A stretch of 64,000 nt of DNA from NCBI GenBank assembly GCA_016793465.1, contig JAEUJW010000089.1, positions 167,331-231,330 of the forward strand, read 5' to 3'. Source of the stretch: Myxococcales bacterium. Its GTDB lineage: Bacteria > Myxococcota > Polyangia > Nannocystales > Nannocystaceae. The notes beneath the pieces were generated by a model, which worked only from the letters and a program-made list of their open reading frames with translations, was not told the DNA's origin and did no database searches. Made by a program: the position numbers and the translations under genes. How positions within the stretch are numbered: the first letter of the stretch is position 1; each line of letters starts with the position of its first letter. Shown piece after piece: positions 1-8,202 of this stretch.

Positions 1-675
1 GTCTACAGCGGGATGGGCGACCCGCAGACCATGACGGTGCAGAACCTCAGCATCGAGCCGTGGCGCTCGGGCGAGTTCCTCGGGCGCGTGCGCGACGGCG
101 AGGTGTGGCGGCTGGTGACGCCGATGTTCATCCACTTCGGCCTGGTGCACCTGCTGTTCAACATGATGGGGGTGCAGCGGTTCGCGCGGGCGGTCGAGCA
201 TCACCACGGGTCGCTGATCCTGATGTTGCTGGTGCTGTGGACGCAGATCCCCGGGGCGATCGGGCAGTACGTGACGACCGGGCCGTGGTTCGGCGGGATG
301 TCGGGCGTGCTGTACGGGCTGTTCGGGTTCGTGTGGATGCAGGCGCGGTTCAACCGGCGGCGGCGCTACGTCATCGACGAGTTCACGACGTGGATGATGC
401 TGGTGTGGTTCATCGTCTGCCTGACCGGCGGGGCGGGGCCGATCGCCAACGTGGCCCACGCGGGCGGGCTCATCGCGGGGATTTTGGCGGGGCTGCCGGC
501 GTACCTCGGCTATCTGCGCGGGCGCGCGGCCAACGCCGAGTTCAATCAGCACAGCTGGGCCGACGTGCACGTGCGCGGCAAGTCGCGGGTGTACCGCCAA
601 TTCGTGGCGCCGTACGTGCCGCTGTGGCTGCTGCTGATCGCGGGCGTGGCGATCGCTCTGGAACACCTGGGCTGA
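1..675 (+). CDS. GlpG-like rhomboid intramembrane serine protease (5' partial)
   Basis: Polytopic inner-membrane protease that cleaves transmembrane substrates. The frame is open from base 1, so the N-terminus lies outside the window; the ATG at 13 is internal. Counting from that Met, the rhomboid signatures are His46/Asn50 in HxxxN (oxyanion side), the GxSG motif GGMSG with nucleophile Ser97, and catalytic His149 in ANVAHAGG. The order and spacing match E. coli GlpG, including the preceding WR(L)xTPMFIH segment. Several hydrophobic segments follow, with a last one at the C-terminus. The M16 gene downstream is about 60-75 bases away on the same strand, so co-transcription is possible. The family call is firm; the substrate is unknown. 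Confidence 0.9.
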   Translation, partial: VYSGMGDPQTMTVQNLSIEPWRSGEFLGRVRDGEVWRLVTPMFIHFGLVHLLFNMMGVQRFARAVEHHHGSLILMLLVLWTQIPGAIGQYVTTGPWFGGMSGVLYGLFGFVWMQARFNRRRRYVIDEFTTWMMLVWFIVCLTGGAGPIANVAHAGGLIAGILAGLPAYLGYLRGRAANAEFNQHSWADVHVRGKSRVYRQFVAPYVPLWLLLIAGVAIALEHLG

Positions 676-732
676 CGCGGCGGGAGCCTCGCGCACGGTC
701 CGATCGCGGAGAGTGGCGAGGCGCGGGCGGGT

Positions 733-1986
733 GTGCGATGGTCGGCCCGGATGGTGCCCCTCGAGCACACGGCGCTGCGGCTGGACAACGGGCTGCGGGT
801 GGTGATCGTGCCGCGGGTCGGGTCACCGCTGGCGACGGTGTGGGTGCGCTACGGGGTCGGGGCGGGCGACGACCCGCCGGAGCACCGCGGGCTGGCGCAC
901 CTGGTCGAGCACCTGCTGTTCACCGGGTCGCGACATACGTACGGGTCCGATACGTCGGACCATCTGTATCAGGCGCGGGCGCTGGGGGCCAACGGGGCGA
1001 CGGCGGCGGCGACCACCGACTACTATCAATCGGTGCCGCGGGTGAATCTGGAGCGAGTGTTGTGGCTCGAGAGCGACCGCATGGGCTACATGCGCGGCGA
1101 GGTCACGCGCGCGGAGGTCGAGCTGGCGCGCCAGGTCGTCGATACGGAGTTGAAAATTATTAAGAACGATCCGCAGGCGCGGATGTTCGGGCGCGTGCAC
1201 AACGCGGTGTTCCCCGCGCCGCACCCGTTCCACGACCCGGAGGACGCGTCGACGCTGGCGCGCGTGGACGTGGCGACCGTCGAGGGGTTCCTGGCGCGCT
1301 ATGTGGTGCCGGCGAACGCGATATTAATTGTTGTGGGAGACCTGCCGAACGACATCGAGGGGCTGGTGCGGCGGTACTTCGCGGGGCTGCCGGGCGGGAC
1401 GGCGCCGGTGCGGCCCGCGGTGCCGGCCTCGCCGCTGACGACCGGGGCGCTCATGCGCGAGGCGGCGGAGGCGGCGATGATTAAAATCGGGTGGCCCTCG
1501 CCGGTGCAGCGGACGCGGGGGGACGCGGCGGCGGACCTCGCGGCGGTGCTGCTCGAGCGCAACCTCGGCGGGCGGCTGTGGGCGGAGGACGGAGCGATCG
1601 CCACGCTCGAGGCGCAGCAGGTCAGCAAGGCCGGGAGCTCGTTGTTCGTGGTCCAGGCGGTCGGGCGGCCGGGGTCGCTGGCGCGTGAGGTGCTGCGGGC
1701 GGTCGAGGCGGCGGTCGCGAACCTGGCCGGCGTGAGCGCGGAGGAGGTGGCGGCGGCGCGGGCGGTGATGCGGGTCGAGGCGATGGACCGGCGCGGGTCG
1801 ACGATGGCGCTGGCGGAGACGATCGCCGCGCACATGACCGCGTACGGCAAGGCGGACGCGCTGGCGGACGAGCTGCAGCGCTACCACTCGACCGGGGTCG
1901 AGGACGTGGTCGCGCTGGCGCGGGACGCGTTGATGACGGCGAGGCGGGCCGCGCTGCTGGCCGACGCGGAGGGGGGGCGCGCGTGA
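733..1986 (+). CDS. M16 family zinc metallopeptidase, active-type subunit
   Basis: Pitrilysin/insulinase-type peptidase half. The inverted zinc motif HxxEH is present as HLVEH (residues 56-60), and a candidate third ligand Glu139 lies in VVDTELK, close to the usual spacing. Length (417 aa) fits a two-domain bacterial M16B protein that works as a dimer. The GTG at 733 gives the longest frame; ATG at 751 (MVPLEHTALRL) is an equally good start and begins right at the conserved domain. There is no signal peptide. The next gene is a second M16 protein lacking the zinc motif, so the two probably form an active/regulatory heterodimer. Short AT-rich codon clusters at 1150-1166, 1321-1329 and 1480-1487 break the GC-rich codon use. 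Confidence 0.88.
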   Translation: MRWSARMVPLEHTALRLDNGLRVVIVPRVGSPLATVWVRYGVGAGDDPPEHRGLAHLVEHLLFTGSRHTYGSDTSDHLYQARALGANGATAAATTDYYQSVPRVNLERVLWLESDRMGYMRGEVTRAEVELARQVVDTELKIIKNDPQARMFGRVHNAVFPAPHPFHDPEDASTLARVDVATVEGFLARYVVPANAILIVVGDLPNDIEGLVRRYFAGLPGGTAPVRPAVPASPLTTGALMREAAEAAMIKIGWPSPVQRTRGDAAADLAAVLLERNLGGRLWAEDGAIATLEAQQVSKAGSSLFVVQAVGRPGSLAREVLRAVEAAVANLAGVSAEEVAAARAVMRVEAMDRRGSTMALAETIAAHMTAYGKADALADELQRYHSTGVEDVVALARDALMTARRAALLADAEGGRA

Positions 1987-2074
1987 GGTCGGCGCGGTGC
2001 ACCTGTGCTGCGCGGCGGGAGCGGCCTCGGGTGAGGCTGGCTCTCGGGACAGGTGGCGTGAGCGGGGGCGCTTC

Positions 2075-3406
2075 GTGAGGCGGCGGGCGTTCGTGGCGGG
2101 GCTGTCGCTGGCGGGCTGCGCCGACGGGTGGCGGCGGACGCCGCCGGACACGACGGAGCGGCCGGAGGCGGCGGGGCCGGCGTGGATGCGCCAGCAGCTG
2201 CCGTCGGGGGCGGTGCTGCTGCAGTCGGGTGCGGCGGAGGGGTCGACGGTGCACCTCGGAGTGTCGTGGCTGGCGGTCGGCGAGGACCCGCCGGAGGCGC
2301 CGGGGCTGACGGCGCTGGGCATGGCGGCGCTGGTGGATCGGGTGCTGCGCGACGAGCTGGTGCGGGTCGGCGCGGTGCCGCGGGTCGCGTGGACCGGCGA
2401 CGGCGGGGCGCTGCAGGTGACGGTGCCGAGGGAGTCGGCGGAGGAGGTGGCGGACCTGCTGGCGCGGAGGATCCGCGTGCCGGCTGTCGACGAGCTCGGC
2501 TTCACGGCGGCGCACGGGCGGGCCCAGGCGGAGGCGGCGATCGCCCGGGCCGACCCGCAGCGGGTTGCGGTGCGCGCGCTCGACGCGGCGATCTTCCCCG
2601 CGGGGCACCCGTACGTGCACCGCGGCGCGGCCACGCGGGCGAGCCTGCAGGCCATGACGCGCGCGGGGGTGACGGCGCAGATGCTACGCACGCTGGTGCC
2701 GGCGCGCACGATGTGGCTGGCGATCGGGGACGCGTCGGTCGGCGGGGCGATCGCCCGGGCGTGGTCCGGCTGGTCGCCGGAGACCGGGGCGGTGCCGTCG
2801 GTCGCGCTGCCGGCGGCGCACAGGCGCGGGCCGATCGCGCTCGTCGACCGGCCGGGGCTCGACCAGGCGGTCATCGCCATCGGGCGCGTGGGCCTGGCGG
2901 CGGACGACGCCGACGCGGTGTACGCGGGGCGGGTCATGCGGATCCTGCGGAGCGCGGTGCACGAGCGGCTGCGCGGCGACCGCGGGCTCGCGTACTACAC
3001 CGACGGCGGGCACGACGAGGGCCGGCTCGGCGGGCGGCTGCGGCTGCTGACGCAGGTCGACGCGGGGGCGGCCGGCGAGGCGTTGAAGGTGATGCTGTGG
3101 GCGCTCGGGCACGTGCAGGAGCTCGCGGTGGCGCAGCGCTGGGTCGACGAGCAGGACACGTACGACGCGCTCGAGGAGGTGTTCCGCCAGGCGTCGCCGG
3201 GCGGGCGGATCTCGGCGATGGCGCGCCGTCACCAGCTCGGGCGACCGCCGATCGATCGCCCGCCGGCGCGGCGACCGGTCACGAAGCTGGCGGCCGTGAG
3301 CGACGCGCTGCTGCTGCCGGGGTACTGGCAGATCGTGTGTGTCGGCGACCGGCGCCGGCTGCAGGCGCAGCTCGAGAAGTTCGGCGAAGTGAGGGCGAGC
3401 GGCTGA
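2075..3406 (+). CDS. M16 family peptidase-like lipoprotein, degenerate active site
   Basis: Second member of an M16 pair. GTG at 2075 is preferred because it gives a short Arg-rich signal peptide ending in a lipobox (VRRRAFVAGLSLAGC), implying export and lipidation; the frame itself opens at 1997. At the position where the partner has HLVEH, this protein reads LTALGMAALVDRVL, so the zinc ligands are missing. The C-terminal half keeps M16-like segments such as RLRGDRGLAYYTDGG, which is the substrate-binding R/Y region normally found in the non-catalytic subunit. It follows the catalytic-type gene by about 90 bases on the same strand. Likely a structural or substrate-binding partner; the odd point is that the partner gene has no visible export signal. 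Confidence 0.82.
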   Translation: MRRRAFVAGLSLAGCADGWRRTPPDTTERPEAAGPAWMRQQLPSGAVLLQSGAAEGSTVHLGVSWLAVGEDPPEAPGLTALGMAALVDRVLRDELVRVGAVPRVAWTGDGGALQVTVPRESAEEVADLLARRIRVPAVDELGFTAAHGRAQAEAAIARADPQRVAVRALDAAIFPAGHPYVHRGAATRASLQAMTRAGVTAQMLRTLVPARTMWLAIGDASVGGAIARAWSGWSPETGAVPSVALPAAHRRGPIALVDRPGLDQAVIAIGRVGLAADDADAVYAGRVMRILRSAVHERLRGDRGLAYYTDGGHDEGRLGGRLRLLTQVDAGAAGEALKVMLWALGHVQELAVAQRWVDEQDTYDALEEVFRQASPGGRISAMARRHQLGRPPIDRPPARRPVTKLAAVSDALLLPGYWQIVCVGDRRRLQAQLEKFGEVRASG

Positions 3407-3628
3407 ACGCGGCGGACGACGCCGGCGCGGTGGGCCGCGCGCGGGGCGGTCACACCGACTCCGGCGTGATCTACGTGCTCGGTGTCATCGCCCACGAGCG
3501 ACGCGACCTCGACCGCGCCGGCAGCGTCAGCCCCCGGAGTGACGCGCGCGCGCTCACGCCTGCCTGCGCGTCTCCGGCAGCGACGCGAGCGCCGCGAGCG
3601 GATGTGCCGGGAACGGGCCCGGCGTGGC
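3407..3628. other. Convergent intergenic gap
   Basis: This 222-base gap lies between the M16 lipoprotein gene and a converging gene. It is GC-rich, and I see no credible gene, strong hairpin with a T-tract, or repeat in it. Confidence 0.5.
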
Positions 3629-5107
3629 CTAAGCGAACGAGCCGCGGGTGCGGCTGAGGTCGAGGGCGTAGGTGTCGTAGCTGCCGGACTTCACGCGCTT
3701 GCGCTCGTCGCAGATCTTCTGCACGAACGAGTCCTCGAGCGTCTGGGTCCACTGGCCGCGGTCGGACAGGTCGAGGTCCCGGTCCTTGTGGGCGGCCTCG
3801 AGCTCGGCGATGAACTTGTTGGACCAGGTGACGACGTAGCCGGGCATCCAGTTGTGGAGGCGGACGAGCACGGCGAGGCCGCGCTCGGAGGTGACGTACT
3901 GGCGGGCGGGGTCGCCGGCGCTGCCGTCGGCGCGTTTGGCGATGCGTTTACTAATTGCGCGGCGGAGGAAGCCGTCGCGCCAGAAGATGCACTGGCCGAG
4001 CTGGATGTCGGGGTCGTTGCCGGCGAGCAGGAAGGCGCCGATGAGCTTCGGCTGGGTGCGGATGTACTGCCAGCCGGGGTTGCCGCGCGCGACCTCGCCG
4101 TCTGGTTTGGTGACGACCACGTGCCAGCCGGTCTTGGTCTGGCCGTTCTTCCACGGGTACTTGCCGCTGGCGACGTCGATGCCGTTGGCGGCGAACCAGC
4201 GGTCGAAGGCGGGGCGCGTGCGGGGGTTGTCCTTCAGGTCGGACAGCAGGGCGGCGAGCGTGCCGGCCTGGCCGGCGAACTGGGCCATGCCCCACGAGAC
4301 GATCTGGTCGTCCCAGGTGTTGATCGCCCCGAACGCGCCGCCGGACTCTTTTAATGCGTTGGCCTTGAGGATCTTCAGTTCGCTGCGCGAGTAGCCGATG
4401 CCGAGGTAGTCGTCGTCCTTGAGCAGGCCCTTGCGCGCGCCGCGGTAGCGGCTGACGTTGTAGGGCTTGTAGTTCCTGTAGTCCTCGGTCCAGTAGGAGA
4501 AGCGGACCTCCTGGTCGCCGGCGGTGATGACGTACTCGGTGACGCCGTCGGCGTCGACGACCTCGCGGACGCTCAGGGTGTTCGTGGTGGCCTGTGCGGG
4601 GGGCTCGGTGTTCGGCTCGGGCTCGGGCTCGGTGTTCGGCTCGGGCTGGGCGACGGGTTTGTCGCCCTCGCGGCGGGTCGGGGCGGTCGAGTCGGTCAGC
4701 TGCTCGAGGGCGGCGACGGTCTTGGGGCCGGCGATGCCGTCGGCGCGGAGGGTGGGGCCGCCGAGGCGGGGCGAGGCCTTTTGGAAGCGTTCGACGGCGG
4801 CCTTGGTGCGCGCGCCGGGCTTGCCGTCGACCACGAGGTCGGGGGCGACGAGCAGCTTCAGGGCGCTCTGCAGCCAGCGCTCGTAGGACGAGGTGTCGGC
4901 GAGCACCTGGCTGGGGTCGAACGGGGTGAGGCCGTCCTCGGCGGCCTCGGGGTCGACGTCGGACCACGGTTCGTCGGCGTAGGCCTCGGGGTCGAGCGAG
5001 TCCTCGTCGGACGGGCCGGAGAAGTCGATCTGTCCGGGCCGTGCGTCGGCGGCGGTGTCGACGATGTACTCCTCGGAGTCTTTGCCGGTCGGCAGGATGA
5101 TGGGCAT
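3629..5107 (-). CDS. Peptidoglycan-binding / lysozyme-like protein
   Basis: 492-aa protein with three visible parts. There is an acidic N-terminus. A PG_binding_1 domain (about residues 85-150) contains VDGKPGARTKAAVERFQKA and ADGIAGPKTVAALEQL. A Pro/Glu linker (PEPNTEPEPEPNTEP) then leads to a C-terminal domain of about 280 aa. The C-terminal domain contains ALKESGG followed by SWGMAQFAG, the layout of a lysozyme/transglycosylase fold with a catalytic-type Glu in KESGG. A role in cutting or remodelling peptidoglycan is inferred. The start MPIILPTGKDSEEY is preferred; an ATG 21 bases upstream is possible. No signal peptide is visible, which raises the alternative of a phage-tail-like or contractile-system component. 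Confidence 0.72.
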   Translation of the reverse strand: MPIILPTGKDSEEYIVDTAADARPGQIDFSGPSDEDSLDPEAYADEPWSDVDPEAAEDGLTPFDPSQVLADTSSYERWLQSALKLLVAPDLVVDGKPGARTKAAVERFQKASPRLGGPTLRADGIAGPKTVAALEQLTDSTAPTRREGDKPVAQPEPNTEPEPEPNTEPPAQATTNTLSVREVVDADGVTEYVITAGDQEVRFSYWTEDYRNYKPYNVSRYRGARKGLLKDDDYLGIGYSRSELKILKANALKESGGAFGAINTWDDQIVSWGMAQFAGQAGTLAALLSDLKDNPRTRPAFDRWFAANGIDVASGKYPWKNGQTKTGWHVVVTKPDGEVARGNPGWQYIRTQPKLIGAFLLAGNDPDIQLGQCIFWRDGFLRRAISKRIAKRADGSAGDPARQYVTSERGLAVLVRLHNWMPGYVVTWSNKFIAELEAAHKDRDLDLSDRGQWTQTLEDSFVQKICDERKRVKSGSYDTYALDLSRTRGSFA

Positions 5108-5238
5108 GCTAGCCGGCCATCCTCGCATACAACCGCGGCGGAGGATCGGTCCGAGGTCGCGCGCGCGCAGGCGTGCACGCGCACGCCCGCGGGTCGTCGC
5201 GGACGCGCGGGCGCTCGCGCGAGGCGGAGGGCGCGGGG

Positions 5239-6000
5239 TCAGCCGGCGGAGCCGCCGGCCGCGGCGCGCAGGGCGTCCATGTGCTTCTTGGCGACGTTGG
5301 TCGAGAACTCGCTGCAGCAGTCCATGCGGATGTAGGTCGACCACTCGTCGATGGCCTTGGCGCTGTTGTTCTGCAGCTCGTAGACCTGGGCGGCGCCGGC
5401 GTGGGCGGACTTGTCGCCGGCGTGCTCGATTAGGGCCTTCATGTACGTCTTCAGGGCCTCGTCGAGCTTGCCCTGTTCGCGCAGGACGTCGCCGAGCTCG
5501 GTGAACACGAACTCGGTCTGCTTGTCGACCTTGGCGACCTCGCGGAGCACGGCCTCGGCGGCGTCGAACTGCTTGGCGCGGCGCAGGGCCTGGCCCTGCT
5601 CGAGGCCGTAGTTGCCGTGGGTGGGGTTGGCCTTGAAGGCGGCGCCCCAGGCGGCGGCGGCGTCGGCGTGGCGCTCGAGGCGCTTGTAGACCTCGCCGAG
5701 GCTGGCCTGGACCTCGGCGTTGTCGGGCAGCTTCGCGGCGGCGGCCTCGAGCTGGACGACGGCGGCGTCGTACTGCTTGTCGGCGAGGAGGATCTGGCCC
5801 ATGCCGGCCTGGGCCTCGGGGTTGGCGGGGTCGACCGCGAGGACGCGCTTCAGCATCTCCTCGGCCTCCTTGTACTTGCCGTCCTTGATGCGGACCGTCG
5901 CGTTGGTGAGGTCCTTCTTCATCTGAGCGGCCTGCTCGGCCGGGTCGACGGCGGGCTTGGCGGTACAGGCGGGCGCCAGGAGCAGGGCAAGGGCGAGCAT
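5239..6000 (-). CDS. TPR-repeat lipoprotein
   Basis: Predicted outer-membrane or periplasmic scaffold. The ATG at 6000 begins a compact signal peptide with lipobox (MLALALLLAPAC), cleaved before Cys; an in-frame GTG at 6042 would add 14 residues. The remainder is tandem TPR-type helices with recognisable A-x-G-x(8)-Y/F-x-A-A spacing, for example KYKEAEEMLKRVLAVDPANP and QYDAAVVQLEAAAAKLPDN, about five to six repeats. There is no enzymatic motif. It lies upstream of, and on the same strand as, the lysozyme-like gene, and it diverges from the gene at 6153. The family call is safe; the partner is unknown. Confidence 0.8.
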   Translation of the reverse strand: MLALALLLAPACTAKPAVDPAEQAAQMKKDLTNATVRIKDGKYKEAEEMLKRVLAVDPANPEAQAGMGQILLADKQYDAAVVQLEAAAAKLPDNAEVQASLGEVYKRLERHADAAAAWGAAFKANPTHGNYGLEQGQALRRAKQFDAAEAVLREVAKVDKQTEFVFTELGDVLREQGKLDEALKTYMKALIEHAGDKSAHAGAAQVYELQNNSAKAIDEWSTYIRMDCCSEFSTNVAKKHMDALRAAAGGSAG

Positions 6001-6152
6001 CGGACGGAGCAAGGGGACCACCTCCGGTTTCGGGGGTAACACGGCGCGGGGGACAATTGCTAGGCGGCCGCGCGGGCCGGGGCGGGCGGCGCGGGGGACG
6101 AACCCGGTGCGGGGCTTGCCACGGGGCCCCGCGGGCCTGATAGGCTGCGGGC

Positions 6153-7337
6153 ATGCCCCGCGAGAAGCCGCGTGAGACGTGGGCGCAGGCGGGCGAGCCC
6201 GACCCGGCGGGCTGGCCCGCGCCCGACGAGGTCCGGCCGCCGGACGAGCCGGGGCTGGGCTCGCTGCTGCGGCGCGGGGTCAAGGCCGCGATCGCGCGCT
6301 GGGCGTTGCGGCCGCGGGCGCTGGTCGGCGGCGGCGACTTTCCGCGGCCGCAGGACGAGGCGATGCACGCGTGGGACGGGCGCCGGCACTTCGCGGAGGA
6401 CTACACGCTGGCGGCGGTGCAGCCGGAGCTCGCGGTGGTGGCCCGCATCGAGTGGCTGCCGGGACGGGACGCGCACCGGGTGTGGCTGACGCTGCTGACG
6501 CCGACGGCGGTGTACGCGTTGCCGGGCACGGGCCAGGCGATCCTGCGCGGGGGCGCCGAGCACTGGCGCGCCGGCGGGCTGGCGTTCGACTGCGTCGAGC
6601 CGCTGCGCACGTGGACGATCCAGTACCGCGGGCGCCTCGAGGTGCGGGACCCGCGGGGCAAGCGGCGGCGGTCGGTGGGCGAGGACATCCCGGCCGAGGA
6701 CGTCGAGGTGCGGGTCGACCTGACGTTCTCGGCGCAGGCGCCGGCGTTCGTGCCGGGCAGCGACGACGACCCCGACCTGGTGGCGCGGCAGTTCGGCGCG
6801 GCCGAGTGGGACACGCACGTGATGCGCGTGCTGCGGCGGCGGACCCTGAAGAGCTACGTGCAGGTCGGCGAGGCGGTCGGGGCGGTGGTGCTGGGCGCGC
6901 GGCTGCTGGCGTTCGCGAGCTCGGCGCTGCGGATCCACACCTGGGGGGTGCGCGACTGGGGGGCCAGCGACGAGGCGCTGCAGTGCTTCGCCAGCCTGTC
7001 CGGGGCCGACGCCGGGCCGTTCGGGGTGTGGGTGCAGCGGGCGGCGTTCCCGTGGGTGACGCTGATCGGCGGGTTCTTGCAGCGCGTGCACGGGCTGGTG
7101 CCGATCCGCGACCTCGGGGTCCGCGAGACGCGCCAGCCCGGGCGGGCGCCGACCCACGTCGAGCTGGCGATCGAGGCCCCGGGCGGGGCGCTCACGCTCG
7201 AGGTCGAGACGCTGGCGGAGCTGCCGCTCGAGATGGACGGGCGCGGGCACCTCGAGATGGCGCTGTGCCGGGTCCGCGGGGCGGGCGACGGCTGGGGGCT
7301 GACGCTGCGCCAGCGAAGATTGCTGCCGCGCCCGTAG
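6153..7337 (+). CDS. DUF7064-like protein (AttH/hydratase-type beta fold, tentative)
   Basis: 394-aa soluble protein without signal peptide. The central section resembles the DUF7064/carotenoid 1,2-hydratase-like beta-barrel families: WTIQYRGRLEVRD, then a stretch where a substrate-like sentence 'VDLTFSAQAPAF' precedes the hallmark RIHTWGVRDWG (around residue 265). That H-W-G-x-R-x-W motif is the best evidence. In the known families the fold binds lipid or isoprenoid substrates, and some members sit beside phosphotransferases. No catalytic claim is possible here. It is followed at 40 bases by a rhodanese gene on the same strand. ATG 6153 follows a long divergent spacer. Confidence 0.5.
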   Translation: MPREKPRETWAQAGEPDPAGWPAPDEVRPPDEPGLGSLLRRGVKAAIARWALRPRALVGGGDFPRPQDEAMHAWDGRRHFAEDYTLAAVQPELAVVARIEWLPGRDAHRVWLTLLTPTAVYALPGTGQAILRGGAEHWRAGGLAFDCVEPLRTWTIQYRGRLEVRDPRGKRRRSVGEDIPAEDVEVRVDLTFSAQAPAFVPGSDDDPDLVARQFGAAEWDTHVMRVLRRRTLKSYVQVGEAVGAVVLGARLLAFASSALRIHTWGVRDWGASDEALQCFASLSGADAGPFGVWVQRAAFPWVTLIGGFLQRVHGLVPIRDLGVRETRQPGRAPTHVELAIEAPGGALTLEVETLAELPLEMDGRGHLEMALCRVRGAGDGWGLTLRQRRLLPRP

Positions 7338-7377
7338 CGGTGGACAGGCGGGGCCTCGTGCCTGTAGCGTGCCGGGC

Positions 7378-7788
7378 ATGCCGATTCAGCGCCTCAATTC
7401 GCAGCAGGCGATCGCGCGGGCCAGCGACGCCGCGCTCGTGCACATCGACGTCCGCTCGGAGCCGGAGTTCGCGGCCGGGCACGCGCCGAACGCCTACAAC
7501 GTGCCGCTCATGCACATGCAGGGCGGCGGCATGTCGCCGAACCCGAACTTCGCGGCCGACGTGCAGCGGGCGGTGCCCGACAAGTCGACGCCGGTGATGG
7601 TGTCGTGCAAGGCCGGCGGGCGCTCGGCCCGGGCCGCGGCGGTGCTCGAGCAGCTGGGCTACACGAACGTCGCCGACCACGTCGGCGGCTGGGGCGGGGG
7701 CAACGGCGACGCCGGCTGGGTCGCCAGCGGCGGGCCGAGCACCGGCGAGACGCTGCCGGGGCGCAGCTACAAGGACATCCAGGCGTGA
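7378..7788 (+). CDS. Rhodanese-like domain protein
   Basis: Single-domain rhodanese of 136 aa, cytoplasmic. The domain starts VHIDVRSEPEFAAGHAPNAYNVP (CH2A-type motif) and carries the active-site loop VSCKAGGRSARAA with a nucleophilic Cys, consistent with sulfur transfer. ATG 7378 is preferred over the GTG at 7369 because the domain begins directly after it. Its stop codon overlaps the GTG start of the VOC gene (GTGA at 7785-7788), so the two are translationally coupled. The exact sulfur acceptor is unknown. Confidence 0.87.
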   Translation: MPIQRLNSQQAIARASDAALVHIDVRSEPEFAAGHAPNAYNVPLMHMQGGGMSPNPNFAADVQRAVPDKSTPVMVSCKAGGRSARAAAVLEQLGYTNVADHVGGWGGGNGDAGWVASGGPSTGETLPGRSYKDIQA

Positions 7789-8198
7789 CGGCGACGCAGC
7801 TGCCGCCGACGCTGGGGCTGCGGCACGTGGCGGTGTCGGTGGCCGGGGACGTGTTCGAGGCGTGCGTGCGCTTCTACCGCGAGGGCATGGGCATGGCCGT
7901 CGACTGGCAGCCGGACGCGGACAACGTGTACCTGAGCCACGGCGTCGACAACCTGGCGCTGCACCGGGTGGCGCGCGTCGATCATGCCGTGTCGGCGCTC
8001 GACCACCTCGGCTTCGTGGTGCCGTCGGCCGACGCGGTGCGGGCGTGGTACGAGCGCGTGGTCGGGCTGATCGGCGAGCACGCGCTCGAGATCGTGATGG
8101 CGCCGAAGCTGCACCGCGACCAGTCGACGTCGTTTTACTTCCGCGACCCGGCGGGCAACAAGGTCCAGGTCATCCACATCCCGACGCTGCGGGCGTGA
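7785..8198 (+). CDS. VOC family (glyoxalase/dioxygenase fold) protein
   Basis: 137-aa protein with the vicinal-oxygen-chelate fold: GLRHVAVSV at the first strand, FYREGMGMAVDWQPD, DHLGFVVPSADAVRAWYERV, and the closing strand FYFRDPAGNKVQVIHIP. Family members bind a metal through His/Glu and catalyse isomerisation, dioxygenation or drug modification. His in LRHVAV, His in LDHLGF and the C-terminal region are candidate ligands. The start is GTG 7785, coupled by a 4-base overlap to the rhodanese stop. The domain begins within the first ten residues, which supports this start. The reaction cannot be assigned. Confidence 0.82.
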   Translation: MTATQLPPTLGLRHVAVSVAGDVFEACVRFYREGMGMAVDWQPDADNVYLSHGVDNLALHRVARVDHAVSALDHLGFVVPSADAVRAWYERVVGLIGEHALEIVMAPKLHRDQSTSFYFRDPAGNKVQVIHIPTLRA

Positions 8199-8202
8199 CG
8201 CC

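Noticed and set aside
1324..2937. 537-aa minus-strand open frame
   Set aside because: Antisense to the M16 pair, whose HxxEH motif and lipobox support the plus strand; Ser/Arg/Pro-rich shadow.
2128..3657. 509-aa plus-strand open frame overlapping the second M16 gene
   Set aside because: Gly/Ala/Arg-rich out-of-frame shadow; the real frame has the lipobox and M16-like segments.
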